33,793 bases of DNA. Origin: Clostridia bacterium. GTDB taxonomy: Bacteria; Bacillota; Clostridia; Oscillospirales; CAG-272. Where the stretch lies: contig JAFXHA010000046.1 in NCBI GenBank assembly GCA_017536635.1, positions 1 through 33,793 of the forward strand. The letters are read 5' to 3'. Shown here piece after piece: positions 23,406 to 33,095 of the stretch. The notes under the pieces are model-generated. The model ran no database searches and was not told the origin of the DNA. It was given only the letters and a program-made list of their open reading frames with translations. A program made the translations under genes and the position numbers. Numbering within the stretch: the first letter of the stretch is position 1; the number at the start of each line of letters is the position of its first letter.

Positions 23406-24004
23406 TGGATATGCTTAAATCTCTTTTGGTCATACTTATGACCTCGGTGCTCGTAAATAACTACGTGCTTTCCAAGTTCCTCGGAATCTGTCCTTTCCTT
23501 GGAGTATCCAAGAAGCTCGATCAGGCGTCGGGAATGGGAGCGGCAGTAATATGCGTAATGATGCTTGCTACCGCGGCAACCTGGCCGATACAGTATTATC
23601 TGCTTGAGCCTAACGGGCTTGGATATATGCGAACTATCGTATTTATCCTCGTTATTGCAGCTCTTGTTCAGCTTATTGAAATGATACTGAAAAGATATAT
23701 CCCCTCGCTGCACGCATCCCTTGGAATATATCTTCCTCTGATCACCACCAACTGTGCCGTGCTTGGAGTTACCATAAATAACATCAACGATGGATATACG
23801 TTTCTGGAATCTATGGTGAATTCGCTTGGTTGCGGACTTGGATTCTTGCTTGCAATGGTTCTGTTCGCGGGTGTTCGTTCAAGGCTCGAGGAAGCAAATC
23901 CGCCTAAATCGTTTGAGGGGCTTCCCATTACACTTGTTGCCGCATCGATAGTTGCGCTGTCCTTCTTTGGCTTTGCGGGACTTGTCGACGGGCTGTTCGC
24001 GTAA
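23405..24004 (+). CDS. rnfA: Rnf complex subunit A
   Basis: 199-residue six-helix membrane subunit. The start N-N-Y-V-L-S-K-F-L-G-I-C-P-F-L-G-V-S (18-35) is nearly invariant in RnfA/NqrE. Cys29 and Cys117 (T-T-N-C-A-V-L-G) complete the [2Fe-2S] centre with RnfE. Its ATG shares one base with the rnfE stop, implying coupled translation. Confidence 0.96.
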   Translation: MDMLKSLLVILMTSVLVNNYVLSKFLGICPFLGVSKKLDQASGMGAAVICVMMLATAATWPIQYYLLEPNGLGYMRTIVFILVIAALVQLIEMILKRYIPSLHASLGIYLPLITTNCAVLGVTINNINDGYTFLESMVNSLGCGLGFLLAMVLFAGVRSRLEEANPPKSFEGLPITLVAASIVALSFFGFAGLVDGLFA

Positions 24005-24016
24005 GGAGGGAAGAGT

Positions 24017-24844
24017 ATGAATCCGATTTTATCAGCAGTCATTATTGTCGCTGCAATAGGACTTTTCTGTGCTGTAATACTTGTTATCGCTTCAAAATTC
24101 TTTGCGGTTAAAGAAGATGAAAGATATTTGAAAATAAGATCCTGTCTTCCCGGCGCCAATTGCGGTGCGTGCGGATACGCAGGCTGCGACGGCTATGCCA
24201 AGGCATTGGCGGAGAACAGTTGCACAAAAACGAATCTTTGTACTCCCGGTGCTGATGCCGCGGCAAGACAGATAGCGTCTGTTCTCGGCGTAGAGGCTGA
24301 GGACGTTATCGAACAGGTCGCAGTGATACATTGTTACGGCGATTGCAATCACACCTCAAACAAGATGGATTACGTCGGGATAAGAAGCTGCGAAGCGGCA
24401 ACCCTGCTTTACGGCGGCGACGGGAAATGCGTTTACGGCTGCATAGGCCTTGGAGATTGCGTAAGAGTATGTCCCGAGGGCGCAATATGCATAGAAAACG
24501 GGATTGCACATATTGATACCCGAAAGTGTATTGGATGCGGCTTGTGTACTAAGGCGTGCCCGAGAGGGCTTATCTCGGTTATAAAGGACGTCGACACGGT
24601 GCTCGTAACCTGTAATAACACCGAAAAAGGTGCGGCGGTGCGCGGAAAATGTACAAACGGCTGCATTGGCTGTAAGAAATGCGAAAAAAATTGCGCATCA
24701 GGCGCGATAAAGGTAGAGAACAATCTTGCCCGTATTGATTATGAGCTTTGTACAAATTGCGGAGAATGCGCAAAAAATTGCCCGGTCGGCTGCATACTTG
24801 TATCCGATTTTCAAGGATTACACCGATACGTTGAAAAAGTATAA
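24017..24844 (+). CDS. rnfB: Rnf complex subunit B, ferredoxin-oxidising polyferredoxin
   Basis: 275 residues. An N-terminal helix (~4-30) anchors a cytoplasmic Fe-S protein. The first cluster uses Cys43, 49, 52 and 57 (C-L-P-G-A-N-C-G-A-C-G-Y-A-G-C). Ferredoxin-like Cys sets then follow, including 171/174/177/181, 216/219/222/226 and 245/248/251/255, plus Cys138-152. This is the long clostridial RnfB with extra clusters, the entry point for electrons from ferredoxin. Last gene of the operon; GGAGG precedes it and a terminator follows. Confidence 0.95.
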   Translation: MNPILSAVIIVAAIGLFCAVILVIASKFFAVKEDERYLKIRSCLPGANCGACGYAGCDGYAKALAENSCTKTNLCTPGADAAARQIASVLGVEAEDVIEQVAVIHCYGDCNHTSNKMDYVGIRSCEAATLLYGGDGKCVYGCIGLGDCVRVCPEGAICIENGIAHIDTRKCIGCGLCTKACPRGLISVIKDVDTVLVTCNNTEKGAAVRGKCTNGCIGCKKCEKNCASGAIKVENNLARIDYELCTNCGECAKNCPVGCILVSDFQGLHRYVEKV

Positions 24845-24846
24845 AT

Positions 24847-24881
24847 ATAAAGCGTCGCATTTTGCGACGCTTTATGTTTTT
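24847..24881 (+). terminator. intrinsic terminator of the rnf operon
   Basis: A perfect 13-bp stem, ATAAAGCGTCGCA / TGCGACGCTTTAT, closes on TTT and is followed by GTTTTTATG. It starts two bases after the rnfB stop. Confidence 0.9.
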
Positions 24882-24897
24882 ATGTCGTTAAGTTTAC

Positions 24898-24926
24898 TTG
24901 CAATAATCAAAAATATGTGATATAAT
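24898..24926 (+). promoter_or_regulatory. promoter of the branching enzyme gene
   Basis: TTGCAA (24898-24903), 17-base spacer, consensus TATAAT (24921-24926) with extended TGa. The gene is therefore transcribed apart from rnf. Confidence 0.7.
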
Positions 24927-24956
24927 ATAAATAATAAAGAATTTGGAGGACGGGCG

Positions 24957-26945
24957 ATGAGTTATAAGATATTTGAATACGATCCGTATTTGTTGCCGTT
25001 TAAGAGCGACATAGAGCAGCGAATGATAAATTATATAAACAAAAAGCGCGCGCTCGTCGGAAAAGAAGGGAAGCTTTGCGATTTTGCAAACGGGCACGAG
25101 TTCTTCGGCTTTCATAAGACCGAAAAGGGCTGGTATTATCGCGAATGGGCGCCCGCTGCCGATGAGGTATATCTCACGGGTGATATGGTGGATTGGCGTT
25201 GGCTCGATCTTAAGCTTACTCCCATAGGGCACGGAGCGTTTGAAATATTTATTGACGACCCCAAGATGCTTTACAACGGATGCCGTGTAAAAACGATAAT
25301 ACGCCGTGGAGAAGATCTTCTTGAGAGGATACCTCTGTATATAAAGAGGGTTGAGCAGGACAAGCAGAACTATTCTTGGTGCGGCGTTATAGTGGACGAG
25401 CCTGAATACAAATGGAAGAAAAAGAAGTTTGTTCCCAAGAAGGATCTTTACGTTTACGAGTGCCATATAGGTATGGCACAGGAAAAAGAGGGTATCGGCA
25501 CTTATAGAGAATTTGCCGATAACGTACTTCCCAGAATAAAAGAGCTCGGTTACAACACTATACAGATAATGGCAATAATGGAGCATCCGTATTACGGATC
25601 CTTCGGATATCAGGTATCGTCTTTCTTTGCGGCTTGCTCAAGATACGGCACTCCTAATGAGCTGAAGGCTCTTATTGATAAGGCTCATTCTATGGGTATT
25701 GCGGTTCTTCTTGACGTCGTTCATTCTCACGCCGTTAAAAATACTGCTGAGGGGCTTGGAGAATTTGACGGTACTTCCTATCAGTTCTTCCACGAGGGTA
25801 CAAGAGGAGAGCATCCCGCTTGGGGAACTAAGCTCTTTAATTACAATAAAAATGAAGTAATTCATTTTCTGCTTTCCAATCTTAAATTCTGGATGACTGA
25901 GTATCATTTCGACGGCTTCCGATTCGACGGAGTAACCTCTATGATATATCACGATCACGGACTTGGAACTGCGTTTACCGATTACTCTAAATATTTCTCG
26001 CTCAATACCGATACCGAGGCGATAACCTATCTTCAGCTTGCCAATGAGCTTATACGCGAGGTCAATCCCAATGCTATTACTATCGCTGAGGATATGTCAG
26101 CCATGCCCGGAATGTGCCTGCCTATCGCAGACGGCGGAATAGGCTTTGATTATCGATTGGCGATGGGTATTCCTGACCTTTGGATCAAGCTCATTAAGGA
26201 AACTCCCGACGAATATTGGAATATGTGGCATATATGGGGCGAGCTTACGGGAAGACGTCCTATGGAAAAATATATAGGCTACGCCGAGTCTCACGATCAG
26301 GCACTTGTGGGTGATAAGACTATTATGTTCCGTCTGTGCGACAGTCATATGTATACGGATATGTCCAAGGATAGCACCGATCCGATAATAGACCGCGGTA
26401 TAGCGCTTCATAAAATTATACGAATGCTTTCTCTTTCTCTTGGCGGAGAGGGATATCTCAACTTTATGGGAAATGAATTCGGACATCCCGAATGGATCGA
26501 TTTTCCGCGAGAGGGTAACGGTTGGAGCTATTTTTACTGCCGCCGTCAATGGCATCTTGCCGATGATGAGAATCTGAAGTACGGATATCTTCAAAGCTTC
26601 GATAAAGCAATGCTCGACGTTTCTAAGAAATACAAGATATTTTCCTCAAAGCCACAGGCGTTGTTTATAGATGAGCAAAAGCAGGTTCTCGTATATAAGC
26701 GTGGAAAGCTTATATTTGCGGTGAATTTAAGCCCGGTTAATTCTTATGAAGGATACTGTATTCCGGTTGATAAAAAGGGAAGCTATGAGGTAGTCGCTTC
26801 AAGCGATGATGCCGAGTTCGGCGGCTGGGATAGAGTTTCAAAGGATTATATATACAATACCGAAAGACTTGGCGGAAAGAATATGTTTAAGATTTATCTT
26901 CCCGCAAGAACGTGTGTGTGTATTGCAAAGATCAAAGCAAAATAA
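24957..26945 (+). CDS. glgB: 1,4-alpha-glucan branching enzyme, eukaryote-like GH13_8 type
   Basis: 662-residue enzyme that makes alpha-1,6 branches in glycogen. A CBM48-like domain (~50-145) is followed by the GH13 barrel with Asp324 (G-F-R-F-D-G-V-T-S-M, nucleophile), Glu378 (I-T-I-A-E-D, acid/base) and Asp447 (A-E-S-H-D-Q-A-L-V-G-D, transition-state stabiliser), then a C-terminal beta domain. Long blocks match eukaryotic GBE1 (I-M-A-I-M-E-H-P-Y-Y-G-S-F-G-Y-Q, G-G-E-G-Y-L-N-F-M-G-N-E-F-G-H-P-E-W) rather than common bacterial GlgB (GH13_9). Codon use matches its neighbours, so a recent transfer is not indicated. GGAGGA precedes the start. No other glycogen gene is nearby. Confidence 0.95.
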   Translation: MSYKIFEYDPYLLPFKSDIEQRMINYINKKRALVGKEGKLCDFANGHEFFGFHKTEKGWYYREWAPAADEVYLTGDMVDWRWLDLKLTPIGHGAFEIFIDDPKMLYNGCRVKTIIRRGEDLLERIPLYIKRVEQDKQNYSWCGVIVDEPEYKWKKKKFVPKKDLYVYECHIGMAQEKEGIGTYREFADNVLPRIKELGYNTIQIMAIMEHPYYGSFGYQVSSFFAACSRYGTPNELKALIDKAHSMGIAVLLDVVHSHAVKNTAEGLGEFDGTSYQFFHEGTRGEHPAWGTKLFNYNKNEVIHFLLSNLKFWMTEYHFDGFRFDGVTSMIYHDHGLGTAFTDYSKYFSLNTDTEAITYLQLANELIREVNPNAITIAEDMSAMPGMCLPIADGGIGFDYRLAMGIPDLWIKLIKETPDEYWNMWHIWGELTGRRPMEKYIGYAESHDQALVGDKTIMFRLCDSHMYTDMSKDSTDPIIDRGIALHKIIRMLSLSLGGEGYLNFMGNEFGHPEWIDFPREGNGWSYFYCRRQWHLADDENLKYGYLQSFDKAMLDVSKKYKIFSSKPQALFIDEQKQVLVYKRGKLIFAVNLSPVNSYEGYCIPVDKKGSYEVVASSDDAEFGGWDRVSKDYIYNTERLGGKNMFKIYLPARTCVCIAKIKAK

Positions 26946-26979
26946 AAAAACGGCGGTACGAAAGTACCGCCGAAATTTT
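26944..26979. terminator. bidirectional intrinsic terminator
   Basis: CGGCGGTAC / GTACCGCCG closes on GAAA, with T-runs on both strands (seven T after it, seven A before it). It terminates glgB and the convergent DUF47-pit unit, whose stop is only a few bases away. Confidence 0.92.
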
Positions 26980-26984
26980 TTTAG

Positions 26985-28073
26985 TTAAGCGCCGAAGTAG
27001 CTCTTAGTGCAAAGTGCTACAAGATATGTAAGAAGTCCTGCTGCGGTCGGCGAGCTTACCCAAGCGATAGCAATACGCTTGAATACGCCGAAGTTAACGT
27101 TCTTAACACCGTTTACAAGACCTGCTCCGATAACCGCGCCGACAACAGACTGCGACGTGGAAACGGGAATACCCATGAGCTTACCCATAAGAAGAACGGT
27201 AAGCGCGCTCGCTATGATAACAACGAATCCGTCGACCTGGCTGATCTTTGCGATCTCACCGCCTACTGTCATCATAACACGCTTGGAGAAGGTAAGAACA
27301 CCGACGGCAATAGCAACACCACCGATGATAGCGGTGATACGAGCTGCAGTGAACCAACCGAAATCCTTGAAGATAAGGTTAGCGCCCGCACCCGTTGCAT
27401 CATAGTAGAATGCCGTAACGCTTGCGGAGCTGTTCTGTCCAATGCTGAATGCGGAGAAAGCGCCAGCGGCAATATATCCGAATTTTACGATCACATCGTA
27501 ATTTTTCATCGAAGTAAGCTTTTTCTCGATGAATTTCTTAACAAAGAATACAAGAACGAAGGATATTACGGCAGCGCCCAAGGGGTTTATAAGCCACGTA
27601 GACATGAATTCCAATATTTCCATAAGGTTGGACTTCAAAATCTCGGGGTTGGAATAGTCAGCGTAGCAAAGTCCCCAACCGATAACCGCGCCCGTGATGG
27701 ACTGGTTCGCGGAAACGGGAAACTTGAGATAACTCATAACGAATACCGTTATAGCTGCACAGGCAAACACTATAAACGCCTTAAGAGCAGATTTTAATCT
27801 GAGCTCGCCCAACGTTCCTGCTTGTATAGCGGCGTCAACGTCCTCCTGAGAAGCCGAAACCTCGTTGTTGGTTGCTATGCTGGAGAGCTTGTCTATACTT
27901 TGATGTCCGAGCAGCACCGCTCCGAGAAGAACCATTGTTGCAATGATTATTATAGCGGTTCTGTACTTTACGACTCGCGTTGCAACTGCTGTGCCGAATG
28001 CGTTAGCCGCATCGTTTGTTCCGAGGGACCAGCCCATAAACAGTCCCGCGGAAAGCAACAAAAAGATCCACAT
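26985..28073 (-). CDS. pit: PiT-family inorganic phosphate transporter
   Basis: 362-residue membrane protein, a low-affinity cation-coupled phosphate permease. The first signature, G-T-N-D-A-A-N-A (18-25), is intact, as are P-V-S-A-N-Q-S (119-125) and P-V-S-T-S-Q-S-V-V-G-A-V-I-G-A-G (303-318). The position of the second signature reads G-Q-N-S-S-A-S (212-218) instead of the usual G-[AS]-N-D-x-x. It is preceded by DUF47 with a gap of six bases, the usual Pit accessory pair. Confidence 0.9.
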   Translation of the reverse strand: MWIFLLLSAGLFMGWSLGTNDAANAFGTAVATRVVKYRTAIIIIATMVLLGAVLLGHQSIDKLSSIATNNEVSASQEDVDAAIQAGTLGELRLKSALKAFIVFACAAITVFVMSYLKFPVSANQSITGAVIGWGLCYADYSNPEILKSNLMEILEFMSTWLINPLGAAVISFVLVFFVKKFIEKKLTSMKNYDVIVKFGYIAAGAFSAFSIGQNSSASVTAFYYDATGAGANLIFKDFGWFTAARITAIIGGVAIAVGVLTFSKRVMMTVGGEIAKISQVDGFVVIIASALTVLLMGKLMGIPVSTSQSVVGAVIGAGLVNGVKNVNFGVFKRIAIAWVSSPTAAGLLTYLVALCTKSYFGA

Positions 28074-28079
28074 GTCGAT

Positions 28080-28730
28080 TTACGCCTTTCTTGCAATAAG
28101 CATGATCTGTATCTTGTCGGCGATATCCTCAATAATGTCGGATATATCGCACAGGCGTTCAACTATGCCGAGGAACTGCATCTTTGCGGCAAGCTCAAGA
28201 TCGGAATCGAAGATTGATTCGCTGATCCTCTGCTCGATTCTGTCAATCTGCGTTTCAAGCGAGCGGATCTCGTCAAGGATAGCGGGGTCCTTCTGGAGAG
28301 CGTTCATCTTCGAGAAGAGCATATCGATACTGTTTTCGAGAAGCTCAAACTGCTTTTCGGTTATGTCGAATATCTCGTTGAATTCCTTATTGAATTCAGC
28401 GGGGAAGGAGAACTTATAGAGAACGATGAGCTGTGCAACGTGCTCGCACTTGTTAGCGATCTTGTCGCAGCTTGTAGCGATCTTTATAAGATCCTCTCTC
28501 GTAGAGGGGAGATAAGAGCCGTTTGCGAGCGAGTCTATCATGTTGCGGAGCGAGATATCAGCAACGTTTTCTGCTTCGCAAACGCCGTCGCGAAGGCTCT
28601 TGAGCGTCTCGATCTTTACATCTGCGGTGGTAGCAGCACGCATAAACTGCTCAAAGGACACAAGACATTTTTCTACGTCTTTGATCTGCTCCATAATAAG
28701 AGCGTGAACGTCGGAATTTTTCTTAAACAT
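28080..28730 (-). CDS. DUF47 (PhoU-like) accessory protein of Pit
   Basis: 216-residue all-helical cytoplasmic protein. It has the DUF47 pattern of two PhoU-like three-helix bundles with repeated acidic faces (C-E-A-E-N-V-A-D near 51-58; S-C-D-K-I-A-N-K-C-E near 86-95; I-V-E-R-L-C-D-I-S-D-I-I-E-D near 188-201) able to bind metals. Such proteins support or regulate PiT transporters encoded next to them. GGAGG precedes the start. Confidence 0.93.
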   Translation of the reverse strand: MFKKNSDVHALIMEQIKDVEKCLVSFEQFMRAATTADVKIETLKSLRDGVCEAENVADISLRNMIDSLANGSYLPSTREDLIKIATSCDKIANKCEHVAQLIVLYKFSFPAEFNKEFNEIFDITEKQFELLENSIDMLFSKMNALQKDPAILDEIRSLETQIDRIEQRISESIFDSDLELAAKMQFLGIVERLCDISDIIEDIADKIQIMLIARKA

Positions 28731-28772
28731 ATCGGAAAATCCTCCTATAAAATAATTATAATAATATAATAT

Positions 28773-28801
28773 ATATTACCATAAAAAACTTTTTTTGTCA
28801 A
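28773..28801 (-). promoter_or_regulatory. promoter of DUF47-pit
   Basis: On the minus strand: consensus TTGACA (28796-28801), 17-base spacer, TAATAT (28773-28778) with extended TGg. No PhoB-like box was recognised upstream. Confidence 0.82.
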
Positions 28802-28840
28802 TTCCTTTTTACATTTATGTTAAAATAAATCGACAAATAA

Positions 28841-28877
28841 GTAAAAACGCTTACGACGTAAATATCGTAAGCGCTTT
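28841..28877 (-). terminator. intrinsic terminator of the enolase gene
   Basis: CGCTTACGA (28848-28856) and TCGTAAGCG (28865-28873) form a 9-bp stem with an 8-base loop; on the minus strand it is followed by TTTTTAC. The short stem is partly extended by A/T pairs. Confidence 0.8.
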
Positions 28878-28889
28878 TGCGGTTAAAAA

Positions 28890-30233
<1,344 letters not shown>

Positions 30234-30348
30234 TTATATGCATATTATTTACAAAACACGAAAAAATATGTATGAACCCTAAAACCCATCTATTACCTTG
30301 ATGGAAGGGAGCTAATTGTTAAAAAAGTGTAACATTGGAAAATAGTAC

Positions 30349-30377
30349 TTGAAAAATTCGCAAAAATAGATTACAAT
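30349..30377 (+). promoter_or_regulatory. promoter of pckG
   Basis: TTGAAA (30349-30354), 17-base spacer, TACAAT (30372-30377), without an extended -10. The leader of about 73 bases has the near-repeat GATGGAGTAC / GATGGAGTGC (30382-30402), whose second copy can form a small GGAG/CTCC hairpin. Confidence 0.65.
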
Positions 30378-30456
30378 ATATGATGGAGTACGATGGAGTG
30401 CTCCGTACAACAGTTTCAAAAATAAAAATATATAAAAATTTAAGAGGAGAAAAATT

Positions 30457-32244
30457 ATGACCAAAAACAAATTCGTCATCAACTGGATTGATGATATGGC
30501 GAAAATGACTCAGCCCGACAAGATCGTTTGGATCGACGGCTCTGAGGAGCAGGCAGAGGCACTTCGTGCAGAGGCATGCTCTACCGGCGAGATGATCAAG
30601 CTCAATCAGGAGCTTCTTCCCAACTGCTATCTTCACAGAACTGCAGTAAACGACGTTGCTCGTGTTGAGGGCAGAACCTTCATCTGTACCAGCAAGAAGG
30701 AAGATGCTGGAAACATCAACAACTGGATGGCTCCCTCCGAGTGCTATGCAAAGCTTACCAAGCTTTATACCGGCTCTATGAAGGGCAGAACTATGTACGT
30801 AATTCCTTACTCCATGAGTATTGTTGGCTCTCCTTTTGCTAAATACGGAATCGAGCTCACCGACTCTATCTACGTCGTTCTCAACATGCTTATCATGACT
30901 CGTGTAGGCACTGACGTTCTTGAGGCTCTCGGCGAAAGCGGAGACTTCATCAAGGGACTTCACGCAAGAGCTGATATCGACGAAGAGAACCGTTATATCT
31001 GTCATTTCCCCGAGGACAACACCATCTGGTCTGTTAACTCCGGTTACGGCGGAAACGTTCTTCTCGGTAAGAAGTGCTTCGCGCTTCGTATAGCTTCCTA
31101 CCTCGGACGTAAAGAGGGCTGGATGGCAGAGCATATGCTCATTCTTGGAATCGAATATCCCGACGGTGAGACCAAGTATGTTTGCGCAGCTTTCCCCTCT
31201 GCTTGCGGAAAGACCAACCTCGCAATGCTCATTCCTCCGGAGCTCTACTCCAAGAAGGGCTACAAGGTATGGTGCGTAGGCGACGATATCGCTTGGCTCC
31301 GTGTCGGTGAGGACGGAAGACTTTGGGCAGTTAACCCCGAGAACGGATTCTTTGGCGTTGCTCCCGGAACTAACGAGAACTCCAACCCCAACGCTCTTCA
31401 TACCACTATGAAGGATACCATCTTCACCAACGTTGTTCACAACCTTGAGAACAATACTGTTTGGTGGGAAGGACTTGACAAGAATCCTCCTCACAACGCT
31501 ATCGACTGGAAGGGTAACGTTTGGGATTGCACAAAGTACGACAAGAAGGATAAGTCCACCTGTGGTGCTCATCCCAACAGCCGCTTTACCGCAAAGGCTA
31601 CCAACTGTCCTTGTCTTTCTAAGGAATTTAATAATCCCGCAGGTGTTCCGATCTCCGCAATCGTATTCGGTGGACGCCGCGCAAAGACCGCTCCTCTGGT
31701 TTACCAGTCTACAAGCTGGCAGAACGGTGCTTTCGTTGGTTCTATCATGGCTTCCGAGACGACCGCAGCTGCTGCAGGTGCAGTAGGTGTAGTTCGCCGC
31801 GATCCTATGGCTATGAGACCCTTCGTAGGCTACGATATGGGTGATTATTGGGCACACTGGCTCAAGATGGGTACCGTAATCCCCAACGCTCCTAAGATAT
31901 TCCACGTTAACTGGTTCCGTACCGATGATAACGGCAACTTTATCTGGCCCGGATTTGGCGACAATATGAGAGTTCTTATGTGGATCCTCGCTCGTTGCGA
32001 AGGCAAGGTAAACGCTAACATTACTCCTATCGGATACGTTCCTAACGCTGAGGACATCAACATTGAAGGCCTTGACGGTATCACTCTTGATACTATGAAG
32101 GAGCTTCTCACCGTTGACGTAGATTCTTGGCTTGAGGACGTTCAGAACATCAAGGAGTTCTACGCCCAGGTTGGCGACAGAGTTCCTCAGACTATGTACG
32201 ACGAGCTCGCTGCTCTTGAGGCAAGACTCAACGCTGCAAAGTAA
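30457..32244 (+). CDS. pckG: GTP-type phosphoenolpyruvate carboxykinase
   Basis: 595 residues, the usual size for the GTP-dependent family (EC 4.1.1.32), which interconverts oxaloacetate and PEP. The kinase-1 P-loop is F-P-S-A-C-G-K-T-N (246-254) with reactive Cys250; upstream Y-G-G-N-V-L-L-G-K-K (197-206) and downstream G-D-D-I-A-W-L, plus W-F-R-T-D-D-N-G-N-F-I-W-P-G-F-G-D-N near 486-503 for the guanine site, are all typical. Many Bacillota carry the unrelated ATP-type pckA instead. Codon bias is very strong, so it is abundantly made; in anaerobes it often runs toward oxaloacetate during fermentation. Monocistronic, with GAGGAG upstream. Confidence 0.97.
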   Translation: MTKNKFVINWIDDMAKMTQPDKIVWIDGSEEQAEALRAEACSTGEMIKLNQELLPNCYLHRTAVNDVARVEGRTFICTSKKEDAGNINNWMAPSECYAKLTKLYTGSMKGRTMYVIPYSMSIVGSPFAKYGIELTDSIYVVLNMLIMTRVGTDVLEALGESGDFIKGLHARADIDEENRYICHFPEDNTIWSVNSGYGGNVLLGKKCFALRIASYLGRKEGWMAEHMLILGIEYPDGETKYVCAAFPSACGKTNLAMLIPPELYSKKGYKVWCVGDDIAWLRVGEDGRLWAVNPENGFFGVAPGTNENSNPNALHTTMKDTIFTNVVHNLENNTVWWEGLDKNPPHNAIDWKGNVWDCTKYDKKDKSTCGAHPNSRFTAKATNCPCLSKEFNNPAGVPISAIVFGGRRAKTAPLVYQSTSWQNGAFVGSIMASETTAAAAGAVGVVRRDPMAMRPFVGYDMGDYWAHWLKMGTVIPNAPKIFHVNWFRTDDNGNFIWPGFGDNMRVLMWILARCEGKVNANITPIGYVPNAEDINIEGLDGITLDTMKELLTVDVDSWLEDVQNIKEFYAQVGDRVPQTMYDELAALEARLNAAK

Positions 32245-32256
32245 TTTAAAACATTT

Positions 32257-32289
32257 TCGGGAGAATCCTCGGATTCTCCCGATTTTTTA
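32257..32289 (+). terminator. intrinsic terminator of pckG
   Basis: An 11-bp stem, TCGGGAGAATC / GATTCTCCCGA, closes on CTCG and is followed by TTTTTT. Confidence 0.92.
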
Positions 32290-32301
32290 TTTGTAACGTT
32301 A

Positions 32302-32330
32302 TTGACAAATATAAATTTTTAATATATAAT
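32302..32330 (+). promoter_or_regulatory. consensus promoter of the TM2 gene
   Basis: A perfect TTGACA (32302-32307), 17-base spacer and TATAAT (32325-32330). Confidence 0.9.
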
Positions 32331-32368
32331 AAGCTTACTTAAATGAAATCATTTTTAGGAGGTATATT

Positions 32369-32710
32369 ATGTTTTGCAGAAATTGCGGTACACAGTTAGA
32401 GGATGATGCAAAGTTCTGTTCGGCTTGCGGAACAGCCGTTAATGAAGAGGAGCAGGTAAAGGAAGAGATCAATATGGAGGAGCTCGAAAAGTCTTCGAGA
32501 TCCAAGCTCGTAGCAGGACTTTTGGGAATTTTCCTTGGCGGATACGGCGTACATAATTTTTATCTCGGCTTCACCAAGACCGCGGTAATTCAGATAATAG
32601 TTACCGTTGTAACCTGCGGTGCAGGCTCTCTTTGGGGCTTGATAGAGGGAATAATGATCCTTTGCGATAAGATCACTAAGGACGCTGACGGTAAAACCCT
32701 CCAGAACTAA
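32369..32710 (+). CDS. zinc-ribbon and TM2-domain membrane protein
   Basis: 113 residues. The N-terminal zinc ribbon has Cys3, Cys6, Cys17 and Cys20 (C-R-N-C...C-S-A-C-G). An acidic linker (25-45) leads to a TM2 domain: two helices (~47-60 and ~74-97) joined by the conserved G-x-H-x-F-Y-L-G-F turn (60-68). Proteins of this layout are common in Bacillota and functionally undefined. AGGAGG precedes the start. A hairpin terminator follows, so the gene stands alone. Confidence 0.9.
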   Translation: MFCRNCGTQLEDDAKFCSACGTAVNEEEQVKEEINMEELEKSSRSKLVAGLLGIFLGGYGVHNFYLGFTKTAVIQIIVTVVTCGAGSLWGLIEGIMILCDKITKDADGKTLQN

Positions 32711-32750
32711 AACATTATCAACAACAAATCAATATTTTAGTTGTGCAAAG

Positions 32751-32780
32751 TGCCATATTTTTTAAATATGGCATTTTGTT
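32751..32780 (+). terminator. intrinsic terminator after the TM2 gene
   Basis: TGCCATATTT (32751-32760) pairs with AAATATGGCA (32764-32773) around TTT, followed by TTTTGTTGTT. It immediately precedes the T-box promoter. Confidence 0.8.
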
Positions 32781-32781
32781 G

Positions 32782-32811
32782 TTGACAAAATATTTGAAAA
32801 AGGTGTATAAT
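32782..32811 (+). promoter_or_regulatory. promoter of the tryptophan T-box / trpB unit
   Basis: Consensus TTGACA (32782-32787), 18-base spacer, consensus TATAAT (32806-32811). Transcription would start at the 5' edge of the T-box leader. Confidence 0.85.
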
Positions 32812-32817
32812 TACAGA

Positions 32818-33084
32818 GTAAACCGATGATTAAGAATAGTAACTCTTCAAATTCGTTTTCAGAGATCTGCCGTTGGTGTGAGTGCAGAAACGAAAGCTGG
32901 GTGAATGGACTTATGAGGGCGGTCGAAAGCATACAGCGCAAGCGTGTGCAAGTAGTAACCGACGGTGGCCGGATCCGTTACAGTTCGGAGTCGTTTTTGA
33001 CGATGCAAAGAGGATCTTTTGATCAATCACGGGTGGTACCGCAGGAAAATCCTGTCCCTGAGCTTCAGGGGCTTTTTGTTTTTT
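32818..33084 (+). promoter_or_regulatory. tryptophan-responsive T-box leader
   Basis: This leader senses uncharged tRNA. The T-box sequence GGGTGGTACCGC is at 33031-33042; Stem I features include GGTGTGAG (32875-32882) and GAATGGAC (32903-32910), which presents TGG (32906-32908) as specifier codon for tRNA-Trp. The terminator stem CCCTGA / TCAGGG (33056-33061, 33065-33070) with CTTTTTG is the alternative to the antiterminator formed with the T-box. Uncharged tRNA-Trp should allow read-through into trpB. An open frame spanning this element is not a gene. Confidence 0.93.
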
Positions 33085-33095
33085 GGAGGTTAAAT

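Noticed and set aside
30319..31905. 528-codon open frame antisense to pckG
   Set aside because: Mirror of a strongly codon-biased gene; no promoter, ribosome site or recognisable domain.
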